Assembly: GCA_026770585.1 (NCBI GenBank)
Contig: MU646817.1
Span: 145,246-157,786 of the forward strand
DNA: 12,541 bases
Source of the DNA: Baffinella frigidus
Lineage: Eukaryota > Cryptophyceae > Cryptomonadales > Baffinellaceae
Direction of reading: 5' to 3'
Shown: in pieces, positions 1-6,412 of the stretch
Layout: the number at the start of each line of letters is the position of its first letter
How positions within the stretch are numbered: position 1 is the first letter of the stretch
Notes under the pieces: generated by a model
Databases searched by the model: none
The model's input: the letters and a program-made list of their open reading frames with translations, nothing else
Told to the model about the DNA's origin: nothing
Translations under genes and position numbers: made by a program

Positions 1-140
1 AACCCTCAATCCCAAACCCCAAACCCCAAACCCCAAACCCCAAACCCCAAACCCCAAACCCCAAACCCCAAACCCCAAACCCCACACCCCAATACCCATG
101 CCCTCAACTCTAAACCCTCAACCCCAAACCCTCATCCCTA
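1..140. repeat. Telomere-like heptamer array, CCCCAAA type
   Basis: About ten near-perfect CCCCAAA units (period 7) run from about 11 to 83, flanked by degenerate CCCTCAA, CCCTAAA and CCCAAAA units up to about 140. The G-rich strand reads TTTGGGG, one substitution from the plant/algal telomere unit TTTAGGG. The C-rich strand is on the + strand, the polarity expected at a left chromosome end. Because units are mixed and unique DNA follows, this is more likely subtelomeric or interstitial than a working telomere tip. It encodes no convincing protein. Confidence 0.85.
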
Positions 141-205
141 AAACCCAAAACAAGAGAGCGGCAGAGGCGTGCGTCTGCAGCAAGGGACGGGCGCCAAGTT
201 TGGCC
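140..205 (+). repeat. Dispersed spacer block S, copy 1
   Basis: The stretch running from ACCCAAAACAAGAGAGCGGC through GCAGCAAGGGACGGGCGCC recurs at 380-470 with few changes, and its second half recurs at 644-692. In copies 1 and 2 it follows a telomere-like CCCAAAA unit, so block and telomere-like unit appear to have been duplicated together. No function is recognised. Confidence 0.65.
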
Positions 206-379
206 GATGAATAATAGTTTTGTAAATATCTGAGTATACGTTGTATACTTGGTGGCATACGACTCTGGGTAGGTGACCTTTTGACCTCTTCGAAATAAAC
301 CATAATTAACAGAGCGCAACACACACGCCGCCAGTAGCCATATACAACTGACAGTCTTGACTCTACCGAAGCCTGAATC
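206..379. other. Unassigned spacer with a 55-bp dispersed repeat
   Basis: No gene is seen. Positions 225-281 match the reverse complement of 9146-9200, sharing GTATACGTTGTATACT and GACTCTGGGTAGGTGAC with a few differences between them. The first of these contains GTATAC-GTT-GTATAC, a small palindromic core. The match stops abruptly on both sides. The rest (282-379) shows nothing recognisable. Confidence 0.5.
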
Positions 380-470
380 CTAGACCCAAAACCCAAAACA
401 GGAGAGCGGCAGAGGCGTGCGGTTACAGCAAGGGACAGGCTCCGAGTACGGCAAAGGTGCGAGAGGGCAG
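380..470 (+). repeat. Dispersed spacer block S, copy 2
   Basis: This is the second copy of the block at 140-205 (GAGAGCGGCAGAGGCGTGCG, then CAGCAAGGGACAGGC). It continues into CCGAGTACGGCAAAGGTGCG, which is also present in the copies near 663 and 726. It precedes the truncated A-family element A1. Confidence 0.65.
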
Positions 471-472
471 TT

Positions 473-586
473 TATCGATATGCCCTACGGATTCAATACC
501 GTAGGGACATAGGGGGGTTCATACGGATAAGGTACCGGATTTCAGGACCTGGCTTTTGATTTCGCGCCAAACTCGCTCGACAGCGG
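473..586 (+). mobile_element. A1: truncated A-family element running into a B-type terminus
   Basis: CCTACGG...CCGTAGGGACATAGGGGGG followed by TACGGATAAGGTA matches the core of A4 (12298-12460), A2 (7500) and, reversed, A3 (10131-10288). The left end is missing. Where A3 and A4 carry a 19-nt hairpin, A1 has a shorter one, CAGG-A-CCTG (543-551). At 564-586 the sequence continues into GCGCCAAACTCGCTCGACAG, a B-family right terminus. The same A-then-B-terminus order occurs at 12298-12484, so A and B ends may have been mobilised together. It has no coding capacity. Confidence 0.6.
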
Positions 587-643
587 TAGTGTGCAATAAA
601 TAGTAGACCACGCTGATCGTGTCCCGCCATTTTAAAATGGGGG
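587..643. other. Short unassigned spacer
   Basis: Only a small CCATTTTAAAATGG palindrome (627-640) is visible. No gene is seen. Confidence 0.4.
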
Positions 644-791
644 TTGTCAGCAAGGGACGGGCGCCGAGTATGGCAAAGGTGCGAGAGGGGAAGTTTAGGT
701 AGGTATGAGGGTTTAGGTTCTAGGAGCCGAGTATGTCAAAGGTGCGAGAGGGGGGGGTTAGGATGTAGGTATGAGGGTGCAGGTTCCCAGG
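644..791 (+). repeat. Block S copy 3, tandemly duplicated (63-bp period)
   Basis: GCCGAGTATGGCAAAGGTGC begins at 663, and its near copy GCCGAGTATGTCAAAGGTGC begins at 726. Both are followed by GAGAGGGG, a TTAGG-type stretch and GTAGGTATGAGGGT, giving a 63-bp tandem duplication. The left edge (GTTGTCAGCAAGGG, 643-656) is also found at the right end of element P1 (8905-8918). Confidence 0.65.
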
Positions 792-839
792 AGAAGGCGG
801 AATTAAGGTGCCCATGCAACCCCTATTCTATTCACTAAA

Positions 840-1000
840 CCCCATACTCTAAACACTAAACACTACTAAACCCTAAACCCTAAACCCTAAACCCTAAACC
901 CTGAACCCTGAACCCTGAACCCTAAACCCTAAACCCTAGACCCTAAACCTCAAACCCTAAACCCTAAACCCTAAACCCTAAACCCTAAACCCAAATTCCT
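840..1000. repeat. Telomere-like array, CCCTAAA type
   Basis: The core 868-992 is made of CCCTAAA units with CCCTGAA, CCCTAGA and CCTCAAA variants. CCCTAAA/TTTAGGG is the canonical telomere repeat of plants and many algae. The array is interrupted and flanked by unique DNA, so it is an interstitial or subtelomeric tract. The C-rich strand is on +. Confidence 0.9.
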
Positions 1001-1032
1001 GAAGCCACCCTACCCCGCATGGCGAACCGACC

Positions 1033-1195
1033 ACCTAAAACCCAAAACCTAAAACCCAAATTGCAAAACCCAAAACCCAAAACCCAAAACCCAAAACCCA
1101 AAACCCAAAACCCAAAACCCAAAACCCAAAACCCAAAATCCAAAACCCAAAACCCCAAAACCCCAAAACCCAAACCCTGAACCCTAAACCCCAAC
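1033..1195. repeat. Telomere-like array, CCCAAAA type
   Basis: A nearly pure CCCAAAA (period 7) run of about 17 units grades at its right edge into CCCCAAAA, CCCTGAA and CCCTAAA. It lies about 40 bp right of the CCCTAAA array and has been homogenised for a different heptamer. The minus-strand reading FWVLGFG in this tract is a by-product of the repeat, not a protein. Confidence 0.85.
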
Positions 1196-1200
1196 ACCAG

Positions 1201-1332
1201 GGTCAATGCAGAGCAAGCAGTTCCGAGGTCTGGGACTTGCGAAAGAAGGGGCCTTCTGATTCAATAAACATTATGTACATGCACAGCGGTCTACGAAGGG
1301 ATTTTTTGTAGCGTGCGCCCCGACTGAGGCTA
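1201..1332 (+). other. Unassigned spacer with an A-family end fragment
   Basis: No gene is seen. CACAGCGGTCTACGAAGGG at 1282-1300, followed by ATTTT, resembles the left terminus of A4 (CACAGCGGACTTCAAAGGG), so this is probably a broken fifth A copy cut short before element C1. The remainder (1201-1281) holds nothing recognisable. Confidence 0.45.
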
Positions 1333-1433
1333 TCCCTCAAGTGGCGAGGCGGTCAAAATTGACCGCCAAGAGGTCCTAGGCAGGTCCTAGGGCCCTACGG
1401 TAGGGCGTATGAGTCTACTGGCCACTTCAGGGA
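1333..1433 (-). mobile_element. C1: 101-bp inverted-repeat element, C family
   Basis: Termini TCCCTCAAGTGGC and GCCACTTCAGGGA are inverted repeats. Read on the minus strand, the interior (CATACGCCCTAC, GGGC, CTAGGACCTGCCTAGG) matches C2 at 6593-6692, so the two are opposite-orientation copies of 101 and 100 bp. Starting 15 bp inside the left end lies a 20-nt palindrome, GGCGGTCAA-AA-TTGACCGCC (1348-1367). C2 has a different palindrome at the same offset. There is no ORF, so this is a MITE-like non-autonomous element. The superfamily is unknown. Confidence 0.75.
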
Positions 1434-1440
1434 AATCCGA

Positions 1441-2230
1441 GCAGGACCTAGAGAGAGGTCAGTCGAAGCCGCTCATGTTGTTGGTGAGCGGGAGCGGGCG
1501 AGTTTGTATGAAGTTTGTCGCGACTTGTCGAGCTGTCCTTGGTGGATTGGCTTGATGTTCGCGTAGTGCGCCGAAGAGATGTTCGGATTTGTTGTCGCGT
1601 TGTTCCTCCGGAGGATTGTCCGGCGTTTTGTTTGGGGCTGAGGCTTGGCCTCAACGCTTGTTGGTTGTTGTTGTGCTCACTTGTTGTTGCGCTTCTATTG
1701 AGGGCCTGAGGAAGGTGCGTGCCACATGTTTAGGGTGAGCCAGGTGCCTATTTTCCTTTCGAGCGTTTGGTTACCGGTGGTGAGCTTCTCGCATGGCTGT
1801 GTCCGCGGGATTGTTGTGGGATTCCGCATTATTTTTGGCTTTGGGTCAGCTGTGAGAATGTGGAGCATGTGGTGCGCTGCCATCACTGTGCGCTTTCCGG
1901 CTTTCGGTGTGGCTCCGCTGAGGGGGCGCGTTCAGTCTGATCAGGCCGGCCGCATCGTAATTTGGCTTCTGGTCCCTCTGGTACTGTCGCTGGCCTGGCG
2001 CGGGCCTCGTGAGGTCCCTGGCTGGCGTATCTTCAGCTCGGGTCCCTCAGCGGGTTGAAGTCGCGCGTGTGCTTGCGGTTGCATGCTTGTTCTCTGTGCT
2101 GGAGCCCTGTGCCTCTAGCTACGGTGTTCTACCCTTGGCGCGGTGTGCCGTGGCGATTCCTGCGCTCTTGTGTCCCGTTGATGTGGGGTTTGCTCTATTT
2201 TGGTGGAAATGTGGCGGAGGGGTGGGGCAT
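1441..2230 (-). other. G+T-rich stretch with broken minus-strand open frames
   Basis: The + strand is markedly G+T-rich, so the minus strand is A+C-rich. Minus-strand reading gives three successive open stretches in different frames: about 2040-1842 (ending in a His/Ser/Pro-rich tail), 1886-1698 (63 residues), and about 1725-1448 (rich in Ser, Thr, Gln, Asn). They look like a disordered, low-complexity protein broken by frameshifts, but no domain is visible and third-position bias is weak. On the + strand the same region is open from 1726 to 2058 and from 2009 to 2521 (170 codons), giving Gly/Val/Trp/Cys-rich translations that do not look like a known family. Compositional skew alone may explain the open frames. 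Spliced exons of an unrecognised gene remain possible. Confidence 0.2.
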
Positions 2231-2232
2231 GC

Positions 2233-2700
2233 TCACTGGGTGGGCTTGTGCTGCTCGGGGCCAGTGGTGTTCTGGCTGCGCGGTGGTGTCAGTGTGATCG
2301 AGCGCTGTGGATCAGCAGGAGGGGAGGCGGGCTGGGTGCTCCTCTGGGGTGCCCGGGATTTATTGCAGGGGGTCGGAGCGGGCGAGCCTGCTTGGTGGTG
2401 CCTGTTCCGCGGGCGGGCGGGGAAGCGGGTGGCGCCGGTGGGCGGGGTGGGGTGCCGCTGGCTACGTGGTGTTCCGTTGGGCGGGTGGGCGGGTGTGGAG
2501 CGGGCGGGGCAGGGGACCTGAGTTCGCTCCGATCCATTCAAGGGCGCTCCTGCTCCTCTGTGTGAGCAGGGCGGCGTGATTCTACAGGGTCTTTTCCTAA
2601 GAGAACGCCTAGAGCGGCTAGCGGGGCAGCAGAGGGGTGCTCTGCTCACAGGAGGTGCAGGCGCGGAGCACCCAGCCGAGACACCAAGATCGTGGGTCAA
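2233..2700 (-). CDS. Hypothetical Pro/Arg/Ser/Thr-rich ORF, doubtful
   Basis: A 155-codon minus-strand open frame begins with ATG at 2700 and ends in TGA at 2233. Its translation is dominated by Pro, Arg, Ser, Thr and Ala, without a motif, signal peptide or membrane segment. Many codons end in G or C, but the whole strand is C-rich and the neighbouring minus frame (2537-2289) is also open, so base composition may be the cause. It sits directly right of the broken minus-strand open stretches at 1441-2230 and could belong to the same decayed or spliced locus. It is not recognised. Confidence 0.2.
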   Translation of the reverse strand: MTHDLGVSAGCSAPAPPVSRAPLCCPASRSRRSLRKRPCRITPPCSHRGAGAPLNGSERTQVPCPARSTPAHPPNGTPRSQRHPTPPTGATRFPARPRNRHHQAGSPAPTPCNKSRAPQRSTQPASPPADPQRSITLTPPRSQNTTGPEQHKPTQ

Positions 2701-2890
2701 AGCGAGTCAGCTTACGGTACTCCCCGGATTTGCCAAGAGGGCAAACCTCCGTTGCTTCGTCATTTATTAGTTTACATTCGGAAGTTGACTTTCGTAAGTC
2801 AATCCGAGATTGGGAGTTCCCCTTAAGTGGCGGTCTCGAAAGTGGATCTCCTGCAGCAGCGTCTTGCTCATCTTGGACTCGTCTCTCACA
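2701..2890. other. Unassigned spacer with a bulged hairpin
   Basis: No gene is seen. The main structure is an inverted repeat at 2778-2807. Left arm TCGGAAGTTGACTT pairs with right arm AAGTCAATCCGA around a TCGT loop, with a two-nucleotide bulge. A smaller hairpin, TTTGCC-AAGAG-GGCAAA, is at 2729-2745. A piece of C-type terminus (CCTTAAGTGGCGG) begins at about 2821. Confidence 0.45.
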
Positions 2891-2925
2891 TAGGACCCTA
2901 GGCATAGGCCTACTGTAGGGTCCTA
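2891..2925. repeat. Hairpin TAGGACCCTA / TAGGGTCCTA
   Basis: Two perfect 10-bp arms flank a 15-nt spacer containing AGGCCT. The CCTAGG-type vocabulary is shared with the interiors of C1, C2, D and O. On the right it continues into GGGGGGCAGTTTCTTATGAG (2926-2945), which resembles the right end of the element at 3646-3737. Confidence 0.5.
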
Positions 2926-2938
2926 GGGGGGCAGTTTC

Positions 2939-3060
2939 TTATGAGCGAGGTACCCCTGTACAATGTGTCCTCTAGGCACACTAACGCGTCCGTGTATCAT
3001 ACACGTATTCTGTACGCGTACGGCAACTTGCTCATAATACGACGCCCCCCCCCCCCCCCT
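2939..3060. mobile_element. Imperfect inverted-repeat element with poly-C edge
   Basis: TTATGAGC (2939-2946) and GCTCATAA (3030-3037) are inverted. Between them lie ACGCGT on both sides of a 15-nt palindrome, CGTGTAT-C-ATACACG (2991-3005). Outside, GGGGGGCAGTTTC on the left faces a run of 15 C on the right (3045-3059), so the symmetry extends outward imperfectly. An open + frame starting ATGAGCGAGGTACCCCTGTAC at 2941 (61 codons) lies in it, but its start codon comes from the repeat terminus and it is probably not a gene. Confidence 0.45.
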
Positions 3061-3121
3061 CGAGGCTTTTACACGCACAGGACATGCAGGCCCATCCAGG
3101 GCCCTGAGGTGGTCCCAGGGG

Positions 3122-3222
3122 CTTGATGTAATCCGAAAGGAAGCATGGCTTTTCTACAGAACAAGTTCCGGTGTCCGCCTATGTTGGGAGCTCGAAGAAC
3201 CCAAAGGACCTAAAGGGGACGG
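3122..3222 (+). repeat. Direct repeat M, copy 1
   Basis: The run GATGTAATCCGAAAGGAAGC...CTCGAAGAACCCAAAGGACC recurs at 3498-3600 with about 85% identity by eye. Copies are in the same orientation with starts about 376 bp apart. It contains CCGAAA...TTCCGG half-inverted ends. The element between the two copies (3243-3377) is J-like. No function is recognised. Confidence 0.7.
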
Positions 3223-3242
3223 CGGCGTCGCGTACATGTACT

Positions 3243-3377
3243 CCCTCCGATGTGGACCAAAAAAACAATGCAGCTTCAGCCATTGTCTGGTTGGAGCGGT
3301 TCGAATTCGAACCAGATGGCTCACACGCCCGCCTCAAGCCAAACAGCTAAAATCGAGATTTGAGGCACCTCGGAGGG
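3243..3377 (+). mobile_element. J3: diverged J-family inverted-repeat element
   Basis: It begins CCCTCCGATGTGG and ends GGCACCTCGGAGGG, matching the J terminus (CCCTCCGAGGTGG) seen at 7654 and 11886. Inside, CAGCCATTGTCTGGTTGGAG aligns with GAGCCATTTTGCCTTGCAGC of J2. Both then enter a palindrome, here the perfect 16-mer GGTTCGAATTCGAACC (3298-3313). The element lies between the two copies of direct repeat M. Confidence 0.55.
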
Positions 3378-3497
3378 TGAATGTATTTAATGAGGTCGCC
3401 AGAGTTGCGATTATTCCTTCCGATGGTGTGTGCAGCCCTGCTAGGAGCTTACCCCGAGCCGGCTGCACTTTTGCCGCGACCCTTTGTGCAGGGGGGC

Positions 3498-3600
3498 CTG
3501 ATGTGATCCGAAAGGAAGCATGGCCTTTCTACAGAACAATTTTCGGTTGCTGCCTATGTTGGGAACTCGAAGAACCTAAAGAACCTAAAGGACTCGGGGT
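3498..3600 (+). repeat. Direct repeat M, copy 2
   Basis: This copy reads GATGTGATCCGAAAGGAAGC, then CTTTCTACAGAACAA and GGGAACTCGAAGAACCTAAAG. It matches copy 1 at 3122-3222 but carries an extra AGAACCTAA unit near its end. It is followed by the hairpin AGTCCGC-TCGAG-GCGGACT (3602-3620). Confidence 0.7.
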
Positions 3601-3645
3601 AAGTCCGCTCGAGGCGGACTCCTCCTGGACTACAGGGTGACCTCG

Positions 3646-3737
3646 CTCACAAGAAACCGCCTCCCCGTGGGTCACTACAGTAACATATGCCTGGGGCCAT
3701 ATGGTGGTCCTAGGGGGGGGGGGCGGTTTCTTATGAG
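3646..3737. mobile_element. Short inverted-repeat element ending in CTCA(C/T)AAGAAACCGCC
   Basis: The arms CTCACAAGAAACCGCC and GGCGGTTTCTTATGAG pair over 16 bp with one mismatch, bounding 92 bp. The interior has CATATG/CCATATGG and a run of 12 G. Its right end (CCTAGGGGGG...TTTCTTATGAG) is shared with 2923-2945, so at least the terminus is repeated in the window. Confidence 0.6.
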
Positions 3738-3796
3738 AAAGTAGGTCTTCACACAGCAGGATGCCTACAGAGTCGGCTACACGCTGGCAACGCGAC

Positions 3797-4447
3797 TCAT
3801 GTGACCTCAGGTCGGACCCCGCCCTCCGTACCCCCCTCCCCCTCATCCCTCCCCCACCCTCCCTCCCGCCCGCCCTCCCCCACGCACGCTTCCTCCATCA
3901 GCGGAACAATCCCCTCCTCCTCGGCTTCGGCCGAAGCCAGGAACGGAGAGAGATGCACCGGGTACGGAAGAAGACGCATCGGATCAAAACCGACACCTCC
4001 CCCCCCCCCTTCCCCGTCCGACACCTCATCCCGGTTCTCTACCGCAGCCCCCCCCACCCCACCGGTAGCATGGCTGGACGCAAGCAGCGGATCATCGCTC
4101 CCGGTCTCGGGACGGGATACCAGGGCAACCCACTCCACCTCGACAGGCGACACCTCTTCCAGCAGCCCGAGGTGGTAGGGGGGGGGGTCGACCCCTTCCT
4201 CTGCAGCGGGCGCCAGCCCCTCCTCGGCCCACGCAGGGAGGGAGGGCGCGCGCGCGCACGAGAGGAAGGGGGTGAGGGTGGTGGAGAGGGTGTGCGGGAA
4301 GTCGCCAGGGCGGCACTCGCGGTGGAAGTTGCACAGAGAGTGGTGTGATGAGTGCTGGGACGCGTCGAGAGAATGGAACGACGCGTTGCCCCCCTCCTCG
4401 ATACCTGCCGATGTGTAGCGTTTCAGGCTTACGGTGCACGGTGGCAA
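3797..4447 (-). CDS. Candidate protein-coding exon, unknown protein
   Basis: This is a 216-codon minus-strand open frame, from ATG at 4447 to TGA at 3797. Third positions are overwhelmingly G or C, especially over residues 15-110, where Phe is almost always TTC and Asn AAC. This is a coding signature stronger than in other frames here. Residues 39-45 hold a Cys-Asn-Phe-His-Arg-Glu-Cys cluster. Residues 75-140 are acidic, and residues 141-152 and 188-211 are Gly/Glu-rich low complexity. No known domain is recognised and there is no signal peptide or membrane segment. A splice acceptor is possible just before residue 15 (minus-strand CGGCAG, AG ending at 4405), so the ATG may not be the true start. 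The Gly/Glu-rich 3' part may be a repeat-driven extension or intron. An overlapping + strand frame (3761-4348) reads as its shadow. Confidence 0.45.
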   Translation of the reverse strand: MPPCTVSLKRYTSAGIEEGGNASFHSLDASQHSSHHSLCNFHRECRPGDFPHTLSTTLTPFLSCARAPSLPAWAEEGLAPAAEEGVDPPPYHLGLLEEVSPVEVEWVALVSRPETGSDDPLLASSHATGGVGGAAVENRDEVSDGEGGGGGVGFDPMRLLPYPVHLSPFLASAEAEEEGIVPLMEEACVGEGGREGGWGRDEGEGGTEGGVRPEVT

Positions 4448-4610
4448 GACACCCTGTGGGCTAAGCAGCTCTCAGAACGTCTTGACATACGGTTTCATAC
4501 CGGTCACTGGAAATCGGGGTTGGGGTGTAGGGTTCACGGTTTCATCCCGATTGCGGGTGATGGTTCAGGGTGACTGCCGCCGTCGCTGCGAGCCGTGAAG
4601 TGTCATAGGC
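4448..4610. other. Unassigned stretch
   Basis: No gene is seen. A few TTTAGGG-like pieces (GGTTGGGGTGTAGGGTTCACGG, near 4517) suggest a decayed telomere-like fragment. If 3797-4447 is an exon, this is where its upstream intron would lie on the minus strand, with donor-like CCGGTATG and CCGTATG motifs, but none can be chosen. Confidence 0.3.
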
Positions 4611-4759
4611 TAATGGACTGACAATGGGGTAGTTAGGCCTACGGAATTGCCTACCGTAGGCCGTAGGGCTCCTATGACCAAAAAGTCCTAGGATTCTGGC
4701 CTACAGTAGGAGGTCCTAGGCAATACCGTAGGCCTAACTACCCCATTTCTAGTCCATTA
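4611..4759. mobile_element. D: 149-bp inverted-repeat element, TA-flanked
   Basis: The left arm (4611-4653) begins TAATGGACTGACAATGGGGT, and the right arm (4717-4759) is its inverted copy. They pair over about 43 bp with about four mismatches. The ends read TA-ATGGACT...AGTCCAT-TA, compatible with a TA target duplication as in Tc1/mariner-type MITEs, but the palindromic end makes this ambiguous. The interior holds repeated CCTACGGTAGG/TCCTAGG words also present in A, C and O. It has no ORF. Confidence 0.75.
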
Positions 4760-4947
4760 CCCTATTAAGTTGTGAAAGAAGACTTCAGTGTTACCCTAGG
4801 ACAGCCTCATGATGTCTGTAAAGGAGCCCGGTTCCCGCCGAGGGTGAACGGTGCGTAGCTAGTAGTTGATCACTTTTCAAGATGTTGGAGGTTAAAAAAG
4901 AAGAGAAGAGGAAGAAATACGACCTCCTTGATTTCGGAAGCTGGCAT
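4760..4947. other. Unassigned stretch upstream of B1
   Basis: No gene is supported. A purine tract (AAAAAAGAAGAGAAGAGGAAGAAA, near 4896) lies just before B1. Similar purine-rich DNA precedes B2 and B3, so part of it may belong to a longer B-related unit. An 84-codon minus frame (5045-4791) crosses B1 and is not supported. Confidence 0.3.
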
Positions 4948-5056
4948 CCGTTGTCGAGCGAATGTGGCACACATAAGACAGTCAAGCCCAGATGATCACC
5001 TTGACGGTAAAAGTCCTTAATCTCCTTCAAGTTATCCCCTCTCAACTCGGAAATGG
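4948..5056 (+). mobile_element. B1: B-family MITE-like element
   Basis: It begins CCGTTGTCGAGCGAATGTGG, continues CACACATAAGACAGTCAAG and ends TTATCCCCTCTCAACTCGGAAATGG. It aligns along its whole length with B2 (6790-6903), B4 (6499-6718, reversed) and B6 (10781-10900, reversed). The termini are imperfect inverted repeats of about 14-16 bp. The central palindrome (GTCAAGGCCAGA..TCTGGCCTTGAC in consensus) is degraded here. It has no coding capacity. Confidence 0.75.
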
Positions 5057-5058
5057 CA

Positions 5059-5171
5059 GGGGTGACTCGCGAATAAGGACACGAACCGCCATGGGATCGT
5101 ACAGTAGGGCTAGAACTAGAAAAATAGGACCTGCCTAGGGGTGGTGCATGTACTTATTCGCGAGTAACCCC
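5059..5171. mobile_element. O: 113-bp inverted-repeat element
   Basis: GGGGTGACTCGCGAATAAG (5059-5077) pairs with the inverted right end CTTATTCGCGAGTAACCCC (5153-5171) over 19 bp with one mismatch. The interior carries TAGGACCTGCCTAGGGG, the same word found in C1 and C2. It starts three bases after B1. It has no ORF. Confidence 0.7.
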
Positions 5172-5410
5172 CGTATGGGATTGGACTACGGTAGCCGCGG
5201 TCAAATTTTACAGGAAGCAAAAAACATGAAACCGGGGTTCCAGGGCGCAGCGCTCATAGCGAGCATCAAATACGAAACTAGCAAACATCAAGAATTAAAT
5301 TGGAGCGTTTTAAAGCTCCCTAGACTTTTAGATCAATCGTCCTTAGGCTGAAGGTAATGAGGAGGAGGAAGAAGAAGATAAATGTAGGGCGCAGGGCGCA
5401 GGTAGCGGGT
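5172..5410 (+). other. Stretch with a short unassigned open frame
   Basis: A + strand frame stays open from 5148 to 5351 (67 codons from ATG at 5148). Outside the O element, its translation (roughly Gly-Leu-Asp-Tyr to Ser-Ser-Leu-Gly) has a balanced, protein-like composition and a Lys-Tyr-Glu-Thr-Ser-Lys-His segment. No family is recognised and third-position bias is absent. It could be a small exon or transposon remnant, or chance. Confidence 0.2.
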
Positions 5411-5662
5411 CAGAGCGAGCGAGAGAGAGAGAGAGAGAGAGCGCGCACGAGAGAGAGAGCGCGCGCGAGAGAGAGAGCGCGCGCGAGAGAGAGAGAGAGC
5501 GCGCACGCGAGAGCGAGCGAGCGAGAGAGAGCACGCGATAGAGAGCGAGAGAGCGAGAGAGAGAGAGAGAGCGCGCGCGAGAGAGAGAGTGAGAGCGCGA
5601 GAGAGCGACAGCGAGAGAGAGAGAGCGCGCGCGCGAGAGGGAGAGCGCGCGGGAGAGAGAGC
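5411..5662. repeat. GA/CG-rich microsatellite
   Basis: About 250 bp are almost entirely (GA)n interrupted by (GC)2-5 blocks such as GAGAGAGCGCGCGCGAGAG. Long (GA)n tracts can form triplex (H-DNA) and alternating GCGCGC can adopt Z-DNA. Both open translations across it (Arg/Glu-rich on +, Leu/Ser-rich on -) are artefacts. Similar tracts in the opposite orientation lie at 6413-6469 and 7788-8013. Confidence 0.9.
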
Positions 5663-5734
5663 GTACCGTCGAGATCGTCCTTCTCCAGGGTAGGCCACTG
5701 CCTCTCCCGAATCCACGAGACCTGTCCCGAGGCA

Positions 5735-5882
5735 TATCTCAGAAAAGGGATTCTAACATTCGTTTTCTGGAGTCAACCACCATTCAAACATGTCAACTCA
5801 TGCGTAGAGAAAAGAATAAGTTGACAAATTTGTATAGGAATTGACTTGAGAAAACGAATTTTAGAATCCCTTTTCTGAGATA
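5735..5882. mobile_element. G: 148-bp near-complete palindrome element
   Basis: Arms 5735-5798 and 5819-5882 pair over 64 bp with about ten mismatches, around a 20-nt loop. The outermost 22 bp (TATCTCAGAAAAGGGATTCT onward) are perfect. The ends TATCTCAG...CTGAGATA resemble F (8281) and H (8480), and the internal GTCAAC...GTCAACT order is shared with F. As RNA it would form a long hairpin. The two minor-pair-rich ends suggest a recent insertion relative to F. It has no coding capacity. Confidence 0.85.
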
Positions 5883-5935
5883 AAGGCGGGCCCTTCATAC
5901 TTTGCCCGGAGGCGGGCCCGTCAGAAATTCTTCTA

Positions 5936-6307
5936 ATGAGCGCTTTGGACGGGTCTGGCGCGGTTCATACTGTTTTACCTTTGGATGATTTTGGTGGTCA
6001 CGTCCCCCCTGGGGGCTCCATAAATCCATTTTATGTTCGAGGTAAGTTGGTCTCGGCGTTGAATACATTTAGACGTAGATTGACGGTTAAGTTTTATTGG
6101 AGGTCCTGCTTCAAAACTAATAATGCCGAGACCAGATGTGGTCGGACAGAGCTAGAAGTTGGGGAGCTCATCGCAGATTGTCTCCAATCTCTTGAATGGC
6201 GAGGGGGGAATCCACAAGGTGGACTACGCGGGTTTCGTTCCCCCTCAATTCCAGGGTGTTATGTGACCAAATGTGCACCTCATAAGGCCCTCAAGTTAAC
6301 TACGTGA
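5936..6307 (+). CDS. Hypothetical ORF, possible decayed or TE-derived protein
   Basis: A 124-codon + frame (ATG at 5936, stop at 6305) reads into K1 from 6212. The first ~92 residues are pre-element sequence with balanced composition, including a Leu-Asp-Asp-Phe-Gly-Gly stretch (residues 16-22), a basic Phe-Arg-Arg-Arg-Leu segment (residues 45-49) and an acidic segment (about 73-85). Codons favour T and A at third positions, unlike the G/C bias at 3797-4447, so if real it is foreign or unselected. The C-terminal third is translated repeat, implying truncation by K1 insertion if the frame was ever a gene. No family is recognised. Confidence 0.25.
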   Translation: MSALDGSGAVHTVLPLDDFGGHVPPGGSINPFYVRGKLVSALNTFRRRLTVKFYWRSCFKTNNAETRCGRTELEVGELIADCLQSLEWRGGNPQGGLRGFRSPSIPGCYVTKCAPHKALKLTT

Positions 6308-6350
6308 GGCCAGTTAACTTGTAACGAAAGGGTCGTAGTCCACCGTGTGG
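6212..6350 (+). mobile_element. K1: 139-bp inverted-repeat element, K family
   Basis: Termini CCACAAGGTGGACTACG and CGTAGTCCACCGTGTGG are inverted repeats. The whole element aligns with K2 (7317-7455), which is also 139 bp. The shared interior includes TGACCAAAT, TGCACCTCATAAGGCCCT and GTGAGGC. K1 also holds an internal GTTAAC/GTTAAC pair. The CCACA...TGTGG ends resemble those of A and J. It has no ORF of its own. Confidence 0.8.
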
Positions 6351-6412
6351 CGGGTACGATGTGAGACTAATACAAAGCACGAGAGCACCAACGGGCTGAA
6401 ACCCTGGCAATG

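Noticed and set aside
1-140. A functional chromosome end
   Set aside because: The units are mixed and the CCCCAAA variant differs from the CCCTAAA unit elsewhere. The window edge is arbitrary, so terminal position cannot be claimed.
2009-2521. 170-codon + strand ORF
   Set aside because: It arises in a G-rich stretch where several frames on both strands are open. The translation is Gly/Val/Trp/Cys-rich with no domain.
2941-3126. 61-codon + frame starting Met-Ser-Glu-Val-Pro-Leu-Tyr
   Set aside because: The start codon lies in a repeated element terminus and the frame runs through a palindrome and a 15-C tract, so it is probably non-coding.
3298-3313. tRNA gene or SINE B-box, from GGTTCGAATTC
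   Set aside because: The motif is part of a perfect palindrome, no T-stem or acceptor stem can be folded, and no A-box is present. It fits the J-family hairpin better.
5357-5824. Long Arg/Glu-rich and Leu/Ser-rich open frames over the GA/CG tract
   Set aside because: They are simple translations of a GA/CG microsatellite, open in several frames on both strands, with no non-repeat domain.
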